This document shows, piece by piece, positions 9,416-17,408 of a stretch of DNA of 64,000 nucleotides; the stretch's first letter is position 1, and every line of letters begins with the position of its first letter. This DNA is from DATKFM01 sp963810485 (lineage in GTDB: Bacteria > Pseudomonadota > Alphaproteobacteria > Dongiales > Dongiaceae), in the NCBI GenBank assembly GCA_963810485.1, contig CAWENQ010000006.1, forward strand, positions 124,001-188,000. Reading direction: 5' to 3'. The position numbers and the translations under genes were made by a program. Below the pieces are notes generated by a model. The model saw nothing but the letters and a program-made list of their open reading frames with translations, was not told the DNA's origin and made no database searches.

Positions 9416-10509
9416 AGAGTCGCGGGCGGATCCTCGTGATCGGCGCCTTCGCGTTCGAGCCGTTCCGCCAGCGCAGACGCGCTCCATTCCTTCGCCAGGC
9501 TGAAGCCGATGGCCAGCAGCACCGGCCCCAGGAACACGCCGATGAAGCCGAAGGTCACCACGCCGCCGAGCACGCCCAGGAAGACGAGCACGAAGGGCAG
9601 CCGGCCCTCGCGGCTGATGAAATAGGGCTTCAGGATATTGTCGACCCAGCTGATCAGCAGCGTGCCCCAGGCGAGCAGGAAGACGCCCTGCCAGATATGG
9701 TCCTGTGAGAGCAGCCAGAGGCCGACGGGCACCCAGACGAAGGGCGTGCCGAAGGGGATCAGCGCCATGAAGAAAGTGACGAGGCCGAGAAACAGCGCGG
9801 CGTTCACGCCGGCAATGTAGAAGCCGATGGTCGCCAGCGCCGCCTGCGCCAGCGCCGTGCCCATGATGCCGTAGACGACGCCGCGCATGGTGTCGCCGGC
9901 GAGCTGGATCAGATGCTGCGCGCGTTCGCCGGCGAAGCGCTCGACGGCGGTCGACAGCCGCACCGCCAGCGTCTTGCCGTCGCGATAGAGGAAGAACGAG
10001 ATGATCAGGCTGAGCAGCAGCAGAGCAATGCCCTCGCCTACCGCCCGCGCCAGCGCCAGGAGCTGGCTCTGCGCCTGAAAGACGAAGGGGCGGATGGTCT
10101 CGGTGAAGTCGACGCCGCTGGCTATTTGCTGCGCCCAATAGTCCGCGATCGGCGCGCCTATCCAGGGAATATCGCGCAGCCAGGTGGGCGGCTCCGGCGG
10201 CCCCTTCTGCAGCAGGCCGGTGATCTCGCGCACCACGATGGTCACGTCCTGGGCCATGCTGGGCCCGACGATGGCGAAGGGCAGCACGAAGATCAGTGCC
10301 ATCAGCAGGGTTGCCAGCGCGGCCGACAGGTTCCGCCGCCGGCCCATGAACAGGGCGTCCAGCCGCATGAACAACGGCCAGGTGGAGGAGCAGAGGATCA
10401 CCGCCCAGATCACCGACGACCAGAACGGCCAGAGCACGAACACGCAGCCGATGGCCAGCACCGCCAGCGCCAGCATCGCCAGTATTTGTTCCAGGCGGTT
10501 TCCCTGCAT
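9412..10509 (-). CDS. AI-2E family transporter (PerM/YdiK type)
   Basis: 365 residues with about eight hydrophobic segments: two at the N-terminus (ILAMLALAVLAIGCVFVLWPF and the next), a central soluble-like stretch after PFAIVGPSMAQDV, and a dense C-terminal set including ALIPFGTPFVWVPVGLWLL. The motif PFGTPFVWVPVG fits the AI-2E exporter superfamily (UPF0118). Members export autoinducer-2, act in Na+/H+ exchange or are uncharacterised, so the substrate is open. The gene is downstream of parC on the same strand with a 118-bp gap. Its stop overlaps the convergent bpt stop. Confidence 0.85.
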   Translation of the reverse strand: MQGNRLEQILAMLALAVLAIGCVFVLWPFWSSVIWAVILCSSTWPLFMRLDALFMGRRRNLSAALATLLMALIFVLPFAIVGPSMAQDVTIVVREITGLLQKGPPEPPTWLRDIPWIGAPIADYWAQQIASGVDFTETIRPFVFQAQSQLLALARAVGEGIALLLLSLIISFFLYRDGKTLAVRLSTAVERFAGERAQHLIQLAGDTMRGVVYGIMGTALAQAALATIGFYIAGVNAALFLGLVTFFMALIPFGTPFVWVPVGLWLLSQDHIWQGVFLLAWGTLLISWVDNILKPYFISREGRLPFVLVFLGVLGGVVTFGFIGVFLGPVLLAIGFSLAKEWSASALAERLEREGADHEDPPATL

Positions 10510-10627
10510 ACCCAGCTGTTCGTGTTATGCGCCGGCGGCGTAGCCGTTTCGCCGGCGGATTTTCATTGCCGGGATCATGCTCGTATCCCCGGTCGCAATG
10601 CAACTGCCACGCTAACCCCTCATCCGA

Positions 10628-12875
10628 TCAGCCGAATTTGTTGTTGGTGGCGAAGCCGCGGGGCGGCAGGCGGCCGGCCTGGGCGCGCTTGCCGATCCAA
10701 TCCCGCAGGTCGGTTTCCGTGCGCACGCGCTCGCCGGATTTCCAGGTCAGGCCTTCGGCCAGGGTGAACGCCTTCACGTCCGAGAGCCCGCCATCCTTGT
10801 ATTTCTGCAGGGTGACGCCGCGGCCCCGGGTCATCTCCGGCACTTCCTCCAGGGGGAAGATCAGCAGCTTGCGGTTCTCCCCGATCACGGCCACATGGTC
10901 GCCCTCGACCAACAGCGCAGGCCTGGGCCTCGATCCCCTCGCCCACATTCAGCACCTGCTTGCCGGCCTTGGTCTGCGCCACCGCTTCGTCCTCGGGCAC
11001 GATGAAGCCACGGCCGTCATCGGCGGCCACCAGCAGCTTGCGGCCGGGCTTGTGGACGAAGACGGCGACGATGTCCTGGTCGTTGCCGAGATCGATCATC
11101 AGGCGCACCGGCTCGCCATGGCCGCGCCCGCCCGGCAGCTTGTCGGCGCCGATCGTGTAGAAGCGGCCGTTGGTGCCGAAGACCATGATCTTGTCGGTCG
11201 TCTCCGCATGGAAGAAGAAGCGGCCGCGGTCGCCTTCCTTGTACTTGACCTCGTCGCTCTCCGCGACATGGCCCTTCATGGCGCGGACCCAGCCCTTCTC
11301 CGAGCAGACGATGGTGACGGGTTCGCGCTCCACGACGGCTTCCAGCGGCACCACGACGGCCGTGGGCGCGTCGCCCAGCTTGGTGCGCCGCTTGCCGAGC
11401 GCCGTGTCCGGGCCGAAGCGTTTCTTCAGCGCCGAGAGCTCGTCGCCGATCTTCTTCCACTGCCGGTCCTCGTCCTTCAGCAGGCCCTTCAGGTCCTTCT
11501 GCTCGGCGGTGAGCTGATCCCTCTCCTGCCGGATCTCCATCTCCTCCAGCTTGCGCAGGGCCTTCAGCTTCATGTTGAGAATGGCGTCGGCCTGGATATC
11601 CGTCAGCTTCCAGCGCTGCATCATCTTCGCCTTCGGATTGTCATCCGTGCGGATGATCTTGATGACCGCGTCCAGGTTCAGATAGGCGACGATGTAGCCT
11701 TCGAGGATCTCCAGCCGCCGGGCGATCTCGGCGAGGCGGAACTTGCTGCGCCGCTGCAGCACGACCTGCCGGTGATCCAGATAGGCGCGCAGCACCTCGG
11801 CCAGGGACATCACCCGCGGCGTGTTGCTGGCATCCAGCACGTTCATGTTGAGGCCGAAGCGGGTCTCCAGGTCGGTCTGGCGGAACAGGGATTCCATCAG
11901 CACTTCGGGATCCACATTGCGGCTCTTCGGCGTGAGGATGAGGCGCACGTCCGTCGTCGACTCGTCATGCACGTCCTCGAGCACCGCCAGCTTGCGTTCC
12001 TGCAGCAGCTCGGCGATGCGCTCGATCAGGCGCGATTTCTGCACCTGGTAGGGAATTTCGGTGACGACGATCTGCCAGGTGCCGCTCTTCAGCTTCTCCA
12101 CTTCCCAGCGGGCGCGCAGGCGGAAGGAGCCGCGGCCGTTGCGGTAGGCTTCCTCGATGGTCTCGCGGCTCTCCACCAGCTCGCCGCCGGTGGGGAAATC
12201 CGGGCCGGGGATCAGGTCCACCAGCTTGCCGATGGTGGCCTTGGGGAACTTGATCATGTGCAGCAGCGCGTCGCAGATCTCCGCCACATTGTGCGGCGGG
12301 ATCGACGTCGCCATGCCGACGGCGATGCCCTGGGATCCGTTGGCCAGCAGATTGGGGAACGCGGCCGGCAGCACGATCGGCTCCTGCCGCACGCCGTCAT
12401 AGGTGTCGCGAAAATCGACGGCGTCTTCGTCGATGCCCTGGAGCAGCAGGTCGGCGACGGCGGTCAGCCGCGCCTCGGTGTAGCGCATCGCCGCCGCGTT
12501 ATCGCCGTCGATATTGCCGAAATTGCCCTGGCCGTCGATCAGCGGATAGCGCACGGCGAAATCCTGGGCCAGGCGCACCATGGCGTCATAGATCGCCGCG
12601 TCGCCATGGGGATGGTAGTTGCCCATGACATCGCCGACAACGGCCGCCGATTTCCGCGCCTTGGCCGTCGAATCCAGGCGGAGCTGGCGCATGGCATAGA
12701 GCAGCCGGCGATGCACCGGCTTCAGCCCGTCGCGCACATCCGGCAGCGACCGCGCCATGATGGTGGAAAGTGCATAGGCGAGATAGCGCTCCGACAGGGC
12801 ATCGGCGAAGGGCACCATCTGGGGCGCCTTGGGCGGCGGCGGCGGCGGAGCGGCGGCGGTTGCTTTTCTGGCCAT
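10628..12875 (-). CDS. parC: DNA topoisomerase IV subunit A (one frame break near 10923)
   Basis: The ATG at 12875 begins a proline-rich leader, then FADALSERYLAYALSTIMAR. The breakage-reunion core has NYHPHGDAAIYDAMVR and the catalytic Tyr132 in AAAMRYTEARL. The tower, coiled coil (EEMEIRQERDQLTAEQKDLK) and C-terminal blades follow. The short C-terminal domain and IMARSLPDVRDGLKPVHRR fit ParC rather than GyrA. It decatenates daughter chromosomes with ParE, which is not in the window. An extra base near 10923 breaks the frame after EGIEAQACA; the correct tail (LVEGDHVAVIGENRKLLIFP to NNKFG) runs to 10628 in the next frame. A loss here would be lethal, so a sequence error is likely. Ala93 occupies the site equivalent to E. 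coli ParC Ser80. Confidence 0.93.
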
Positions 12876-13400
12876 CGGTCCTACAGGGGCATGTCAGGGA
12901 TGCGCCGGGCGGTTCCGGCAGAGATGAAGGCTGGGCGCTGACTTATCCGATTCGCCGGAGCCTTGGCGAGGGGCGGAGATGAGGCAGGAAATTCCTGGAG
13001 GCCTACGCCGGCCAGAATGTGCATTTTCGCGCTATTTTCCGGTCCAATTTTCGGGGTTAAACCGTTACACCAGAACGGGAAATGCAAATTGGACGTAAAA
13101 TGTGGAACCCCTATTTTCCGGGAACGATGCCATGCAAGGGAATCACTACTCCCGAAACGTCGGTGCCGCAGGATTCCGAGCCAGCATTTCCTGGCCATGG
13201 CATCCACGGTTACGGTCCGACAATCAGCAATGAAGGCTCTCCGGTGCATTGCCTGAGTATGGAACATCTAGGGAACTATTGGAATATTATCTTATCGCGC
13301 CGTGACTCGATTCTGATTGCTGGATAGATGGAGCGGCTCTCCCGGCGAACCGGTCCGAACACTGGTGTATCATCCGAAATCTGGCGACCTTGAGGACTCC
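12876..13400. other. 525-bp gap between parC and the methyltransferase; possible insertion-sequence end remnant
   Basis: No ORF here has a recognisable protein. The 13016-13125 part differs in texture from its surroundings. It is AT-richer and holds imperfect repeats: GCGCTATTTTCCGG (13030-13043) against CCCCTATTTTCCGG (about 13108-13121), plus GTAAAATGTGG and GGGGTTAAACCGTTACACCAG blocks. Repeated short motifs of this kind occur at the ends of IS21-like elements, but no transposase is present. The rest to 13400 looks like ordinary spacer. Confidence 0.25.
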
Positions 13401-14012
13401 ATGACTTCCAACCTCACCCGCTACGAGCGCATCGCGCCGTTCTACGATCTGCTGGATCTGCCGTTCGAGCGGAAGCGGTATACGGCGCTGCGGCCGCTGA
13501 TGTTCAGAGATCTCAGCGGCGAACTTCTAGATGCTGGGATCGGCACCGGGCGCAACTGCGCGTTCTATCCGCCCGGCGCGGTCGTTTCGGGGATCGACAA
13601 CAGCCCCGCCATGCTGGCGCGGGCCCATCGCCGGTGCCCGACCGTGGCAGCGGCGGGACGGCTCTATCGCATGGATGTGACGGAGCTGAAGTTTCCGAGC
13701 GGATCGTTCGATGCGGCGGTGGCGACGTTCCTGTTCTGCGTCCTGCCGGATCATCTGCAGACGCCGGCCCTGCGAGAACTCGGCCGCGTGGTCAAGCGCG
13801 GCGGGACGATCCGGCTTCTCGAATATGTACGGCCGCAGGGGCCTTGGCGGAACTTCATTGCCCGCTTATGGCAGCCTTGGATGTCCTGGGCCTATGGCGC
13901 GAGCTTTGACCGGCAGACGGAGAAATATGTTCCGGCGGCCGGGCTTGAGCTAGTCGAAAGCCGCTATGTGGTGGACGACCTGGTGAAGATGCTCACGCTG
14001 CGCAGCCTGTAG
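13401..14012 (+). CDS. Class I SAM-dependent methyltransferase (UbiE-like)
   Basis: The start chosen is the ATG at 13401 (MTSNLTRYERIAPFYDLLD), which gives 203 residues and aligns with the usual UbiE-like opening; the longer ORF upstream adds an unrelated leader. SAM motif I is LLDAGIGTGRNCAFY, the acidic end of beta2 is GIDNSPAMLARA, and post-motif II is FDAAVATFLFCVLPD. The C-terminus WQPWMSWAYGASFDRQTEKY is common in methyltransferases found near metal-resistance genes. The substrate is unknown. It points toward the Met-rich/DUF411 island but lies on the opposite strand, converging with the Met-rich gene. Confidence 0.75.
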   Translation: MTSNLTRYERIAPFYDLLDLPFERKRYTALRPLMFRDLSGELLDAGIGTGRNCAFYPPGAVVSGIDNSPAMLARAHRRCPTVAAAGRLYRMDVTELKFPSGSFDAAVATFLFCVLPDHLQTPALRELGRVVKRGGTIRLLEYVRPQGPWRNFIARLWQPWMSWAYGASFDRQTEKYVPAAGLELVESRYVVDDLVKMLTLRSL

Positions 14013-14096
14013 GCCGGCACTACTCGTCAACTTTGGCACGTGCATTTCTTCGGACACGCATCGTGTGCCGATAGAATGAATGTGAACTATGCGTAT

Positions 14097-14703
14097 CTAC
14101 TCCTGGGCCGGCCAAATGGCTCCTGTGCGCCGATCCACTTCGAGCTTTTGAACGAGAGAGTCATCCACGGTGACGATTTCGGCGGTGATGGTGTTGGTAT
14201 CCTTTTCCGCGACCTTACCCAGTTTCAGGTGCGGATTGGCCTGCCAGGCCAGCAATCGACTGAGGTTCGACTTTACGTCATCAACGCTGAGGTTCGCCGC
14301 CGCCGGCCCGGCGCCCATCATGCCTTGACCCATCATACCCTGGCCCATCATGCCGGGGCCCATGCCTTGACCCATCATCCCAGGCCCCATCCCCTGGCCC
14401 ATCATGCCCGGGCCCATCATACCCGGGCCCATCATCATGCCGGGCCCCATCATTCCGGGACCCATGCCCTGACCCATCATGCCCGGCCCCATCATCATGC
14501 CGGGTCCCATCATCGGACTCATGCCATAGCCCATCATTCCAGGACCCATCCCCTGGCCCATCATCGGACACCATCCGGTGCCTTGCCCCATCATTCCCCA
14601 ACCTGCCTGCGGGCCGTGGGCTCGTGACGATCTCTGGATTGCCAGCGATCATGGCGAGGGCGATCGCCAAACCAGCGCCAAGCACTTTCGTTCTGCGATC
14701 CAT
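14097..14703 (-). CDS. Secreted Met/Gly-repeat protein, probable copper binder (one frame break near 14640)
   Basis: The ATG at 14703 opens a signal peptide (VLGAGLAIALAMIAG). One extra base around 14620-14650 shifts the frame; the next frame continues through AHGPQAGWGMMGQGTGWCP into a long array of MMGPGMMGQGMGPGM units (roughly 35 MM or GM repeats) encoded about 14300-14590. A non-repetitive C-terminal domain follows (AAANLSVDDVKSNLSRLLAW, then VEKD-type tail ending GAIWPAQE). Methionine clusters bind Cu(I) in periplasmic proteins such as PcoA and CopA arms. The DUF411 and cyclase neighbours support a copper or redox role, but this is inference. An FNR-type site and a dyad lie upstream. 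The tandem repeat makes mis-assembly of the array length possible. Confidence 0.7.
14290..14594. repeat. In-gene tandem repeat encoding MMGPGM/MMGQGM units
   Basis: The minus strand repeats near-identical 12-18 bp units built on ATGATGGG(C/A)CC(C/A)GG(C/A). The units vary mainly at third positions, so the array is old enough to have diverged while the peptide stayed constant. That pattern suggests selection on the Met-Gly sequence. The plus strand of the same stretch is open and would read as a His-rich peptide, a by-product of the complementary codons. Confidence 0.85.
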
Positions 14704-14739
14704 TGTCTACCTTCCTTCTGTGCTGCGAAGCACGACATC

Positions 14740-14751
14740 GCCGATAGTCGG
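14740..14751. promoter_or_regulatory. 12-bp dyad GCCGATAGTCGG, copy 1
   Basis: CCGA-nnn-TCGG dyad 37-48 bp upstream of the Met-rich gene start. An identical 12-mer lies at 16290-16301 upstream of the cyclase gene. If the FNR-type site at 14785-14798 works at the usual -41.5 position, transcription would start near 14750, so this dyad would overlap the start site as a repressor operator. The regulator is unknown. Confidence 0.35.
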
Positions 14752-14784
14752 TAGAACTATTCTCTGCACCCCATCCCCAGCGCA

Positions 14785-14798
14785 TTGATTGAGATCAA
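14785..14798. promoter_or_regulatory. FNR/FixK-type binding site TTGATTGAGATCAA
   Basis: An exact match to the TTGAT-N4-ATCAA consensus of FNR, FixK and Anr. It lies in the 167-bp gap between the DUF411 stop and the Met-rich gene, centred 88 bp upstream of the Met-rich start codon. This is a normal distance for a site that activates at about -41 from transcription start. It suggests low-oxygen induction of the Met-rich protein. Confidence 0.6.
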
Positions 14799-14870
14799 TG
14801 GAACGGCCGCCCCGAGTGCGACCAGCCCGAGCGACCCGATAACCCATGCAGGCGCGAGCCGCATCGCCCC

Positions 14871-15317
14871 CTACTCCGTCGCATAGACTTTCGGGTTTGC
14901 CGAGCCGCCGTCCTTCGCAATTTCATAGACCACGAACGGACCTTCCTTGATGCCGTCCATGCCCGGCGAGCCCAGGGGCATGCCCGGCAGGGAGACGCCG
15001 CGGATCGCAGGCTTCTCCTGGAGCAGCCGTTTGACAATCGCGATGGGCACATGACCTTCGACGACATAGCCGCCGACGAGCGTGCTGTGACAGCCGGCCA
15101 GATCCTCGGGCACGCCATGACTCTGCTTGATCGAGGTGAGATCGGCGATGTCGACGACCTCGACATCGAAGCCATTATCCCGCAGGTGGGAAACATAGTT
15201 GTGGCAGCAGCCGCAGTTGGGGTCCTTGTAGACAGTCGCCTTTACGGTTCTTGGGCAAGAACCGTGAAAGGTGAAACGAGGATTGTGAGACAGAAACAGG
15301 GCAGAAAGGATGCGCAT
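14871..15317 (-). CDS. DUF411 metal-binding protein
   Basis: 148 residues. The conserved core is TVYKDPNCGCCHNYVSHLRDNGFDVEV, with the CGCC metal-binding cysteines, then GCHSTLVGGYVVEGHVP and GVSLPGMPLGSPGM. DUF411 proteins are periplasmic and often sit with copper resistance genes. The N-terminus is odd. Usual members begin with a clean Sec signal. Here MRILSALFLS starts like one, then turns into SHNPRFTFHGSCPRTVKA, encoded across a perfect 22-bp inverted repeat, so export is doubtful. A 28-codon ORF that is a complete signal peptide lies just upstream (15330-15416). The gene follows the cyclase on the same strand. Confidence 0.82.
   Translation of the reverse strand: MRILSALFLSHNPRFTFHGSCPRTVKATVYKDPNCGCCHNYVSHLRDNGFDVEVVDIADLTSIKQSHGVPEDLAGCHSTLVGGYVVEGHVPIAIVKRLLQEKPAIRGVSLPGMPLGSPGMDGIKEGPFVVYEIAKDGGSANPKVYATE
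15244..15265. repeat. Perfect inverted repeat inside the DUF411 5' coding region
   Basis: ACGGTTCTTG and CAAGAACCGT form a 10-bp stem around a 2-nt centre. It falls exactly where the DUF411 signal sequence loses its hydrophobic character. This is compatible with a small insertion or rearrangement that replaced the native signal peptide. It has no T-tract, so it is not a terminator. Confidence 0.6.
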
Positions 15318-15329
15318 GATCAGGTTCCC

Positions 15330-15416
15330 TTAGTGAACGGATCGTGAGCTCTGGGCCAACGCGCCGGACGCCGGCACGAGGGCGGCGAGAAATAACAGGG
15401 CAGTCAGAAAGCGCAT
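15330..15416 (-). CDS. 28-residue ORF consisting only of a Sec signal peptide
   Basis: From the ATG at 15416 the peptide begins MRFLTALLFLAALVP and ends ASGALAQSSRSVH before a TAA at 15330. It has a positive start, a hydrophobic core and a perfect ALA cleavage site, but almost no mature part. It may be the detached signal sequence of the DUF411 protein, a broken duplicate, or a leader peptide. The stop lies 12 bp upstream of the DUF411 start codon. A second signal-like segment (VLLTALFLAAFGAPA) lies just upstream without a good start codon. Confidence 0.4.
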   Translation of the reverse strand: MRFLTALLFLAALVPASGALAQSSRSVH

Positions 15417-15486
15417 GGTCGCCGGCGCGCCGAACGCGGCGAGAAACAGCGCAGTCAGGAGAACGCAGCGTGGCGATGTTCCCTTG

Positions 15487-16269
15487 TCAACGGATTCCGG
15501 TTGCCGTGGGCTCGCCGCCAGCGGTCAGAACGCGGGCCTGCACAGGGTGCTCGATGCCCTTGAGCGAGAGCGTGCGGGTCGGCGTGCCGGCCGCGAGTCC
15601 CGGAGCCTGTGCAGCGCTTTCCGCCGAGATCAGGATCTCGCCCGCCGCCGCCTGGGCCTGAAGCCGGGCCGCCAGATTGACTGAGCCACCGATGGCGGTG
15701 AAGTCGCTGCGGACGGTCGAGAATTCGCCGATTTCGACCTGACCGCTGTGGATGCCGACGCCGACACCGAGCGTCTCCGCCGCGCCATCATCGAGGCGCG
15801 CGACGATGGCCGTAAGGGCGGCCTTGCAGCGCCGCTGAATGTCGAGGGCCGCCGTTACCGCCGCCTCGGCGTGGCGCTCGATCTTGATCGGAAAGTTGAA
15901 GATCGCCATCAGCCCATCGCCCATCTGCTTGTTGACGATGCCGTCATGGGCCCAGATGCCTTGGGCGCATTGATCCTGGAAGACGCTGACGATGTCGCTC
16001 AGTTCGACGGCGCCGACGCGGTCGGACAGGCGGGTGAAGCCGCGGATGTCGGCGAACAGGATGGTGGCAGTGGCGGAGATATGCCGGTGCTTCTTGACGC
16101 GGCGGAAGGCGCGCTCGCAGATCGTGCAGATGTTCGGGTTCATCTTGCTCCGCGTGATGCCGAAGATCCGGAACGGCACGGCGAGCGGACCGCGGATCGG
16201 GATCGGCACGCTCATCTGGTCCCAACAGCCACGGCAGATATGGGCGGGGGCACGAACAGTCTGATTCAT
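15487..16269 (-). CDS. Class III adenylate/guanylate cyclase with N-terminal zinc-ribbon-like motif
   Basis: The start at 16269 (MNQTVRAPAHICRGCWDQM) gives 260 residues; the longer reading has a low-quality leader. Residues 13-50 hold two CxxC knuckles, CRGC and CTIC, about 36 residues apart, which fits a zinc or redox site. The catalytic domain starts near residue 66: ATILFADIRGFTRLSDRV carries the metal-binding aspartate, NKQMGDGLMAIFNFP the second metal site, and GIHSGQVEIGEFSTVRSDFTAIGGSVNLAARLQ the C-terminal half. It probably makes cAMP; nucleotide choice is not certain. It heads a leftward cyclase-DUF411 transcription unit with the shared dyad at 16290-16301. Confidence 0.85.
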   Translation of the reverse strand: MNQTVRAPAHICRGCWDQMSVPIPIRGPLAVPFRIFGITRSKMNPNICTICERAFRRVKKHRHISATATILFADIRGFTRLSDRVGAVELSDIVSVFQDQCAQGIWAHDGIVNKQMGDGLMAIFNFPIKIERHAEAAVTAALDIQRRCKAALTAIVARLDDGAAETLGVGVGIHSGQVEIGEFSTVRSDFTAIGGSVNLAARLQAQAAAGEILISAESAAQAPGLAAGTPTRTLSLKGIEHPVQARVLTAGGEPTATGIR

Positions 16270-16289
16270 TCGACGGCATCCCCTGGATA

Positions 16290-16301
16290 GCCGATAGTCG
16301 G
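16290..16301. promoter_or_regulatory. 12-bp dyad GCCGATAGTCGG, copy 2
   Basis: Identical to the copy at 14740-14751 and placed 21-32 bp upstream of the cyclase start codon. Two exact copies, both just upstream of leftward genes of the same island, suggest a common local regulator. The regulator itself is not identifiable in the window. Confidence 0.35.
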
Positions 16302-16491
16302 GCTTGGGTACTTGCAGGCCGTGTGGAACGTTGCAGGGCCATGCGGTCCGATCGGCAGAGCAAATGCAAGCCGCGATGTCGATATCTGAGTACATCTCTG
16401 ATCCCTCGTTGGATCGCCGCGCAGGGAGTTGCAAAGTCATGAATGAGTCGGTCAACTCTCACCTCTTCGCACGTTTCCTGGAGATACCCAA

Positions 16492-17398
16492 ATGACAATG
16501 ATCGGGTTCATCGGCCTCGGGCCGCATGGGGCGGCCGATGGCGTCCAATCTGTGCCGCAAGGGATTCCGGCTGGTCGTGCATGACGTCAATCCCGCGCCG
16601 GTGCGGGAGCTCGAGCTGCTGCAGGCGCGCGCGGGCGGCAGCGTCGCCGAAGTCGCCGCCGCCAGCGATATCGTCGTCACCATGCTGCCGAACTCGACCG
16701 CACTCGAGCAGGTGGCGGCCGGACCTGAGGGAATCCTGGCGCATGCGAAGAGCGGCGACCTGGTCATGGACATGAGCACGGTCGAGCCACTGGTCACCGA
16801 CCGGATCGCCGCGGCGGCGCAGGCGAGGGGGCTGGCCTTCGTCGATGCGCCGGTGGGACGACTGGCGAGCCATGCCGATCGCGGCGAGTCGCTGTTCATG
16901 GTCGGCGCCGCCGATGGCGATCTCGAGCGGGTGCGGCCGCTGCTGGAGGCGATGGGCAACACCATCCATCATTGCGGCGGCGTCGGCACGGGCACCCGCA
17001 CCAAGCTGGTGAACAATTATCTGGCGGTGGTGTCCTGCCAGCTCAATGCCGAGGCGCTGGCGCTCTCCCAGCGGTTCGGCCTGTCGCTCGAAAAGACTCT
17101 AGAGGTTCTCTACGGCACGACGGCGTTCAACGGCCAGCTCAAGATCGCCTGGCCGTCGAAGGTGCTGGCCGGCGATATCGAGCCGGGCTTCACCATCGAT
17201 CTCGCGCACAAGGATCTGAGCCTGATCATCGAATCGGCCAACGCCGCGAAAGTACCGATGCCGATCGCCGCCGCCGCCCGCGAGGCCTTCAGCTCGGCGC
17301 GCGCCCGCGGCTTCGGGCAGAAGGATTTCTCGGCGATGGTGGATGCGCTCTGCGAACTGGCTGGGATCGAGAAGCCGCGGCTGCAATCGGCACGGTAG
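16492..17398 (+). CDS. Beta-hydroxyacid dehydrogenase (HIBADH/6PGDH family; one frame break near 16520)
   Basis: The ATG at 16492 follows GGAGA. The Rossmann start MIGFIGLG is separated from RMGRPMASNL by one extra base near 16520; repaired, the glycine motif reads GLGxxGxxMA. Other family marks are TMLPNSTALEQV, DAPVGRLASHADRGESLFMVGA, the catalytic lysine in KLVNNYLAVV and the HKDLSLIIESA block. About 301 residues when repaired. Such enzymes reduce or oxidise 3-hydroxyisobutyrate, tartronate semialdehyde or sulfolactaldehyde. The DAPVGR..H..RG loop resembles YihU-type sulfolactaldehyde reductases, a weak hint only. No pathway partner is adjacent. Confidence 0.82.
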
Positions 17399-17408
17399 CG
17401 TTCTCAAG

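Noticed and set aside
10545..10615. Riboswitch or attenuator between parC and the AI-2E-type permease gene
   Set aside because: The inverted segments around ATTGCCGGGAT are imperfect and match no known leader structure.
10527..12941. An 804-codon open frame on the plus strand
   Set aside because: It is antisense to parC, has no known domain and shows the same shadow composition.
14290..14594. A CRISPR-like array
   Set aside because: Units are 12-18 bp with no spacers and stay in frame as Met-Gly codons.
14040..14627. His-rich repeat protein on the plus strand of the Met-repeat gene
   Set aside because: CCCATCAT read forward gives His-rich text as the complement of Met-Gly codons. The minus strand has the signal peptide, the non-repetitive C-terminal domain and the regulatory sites.
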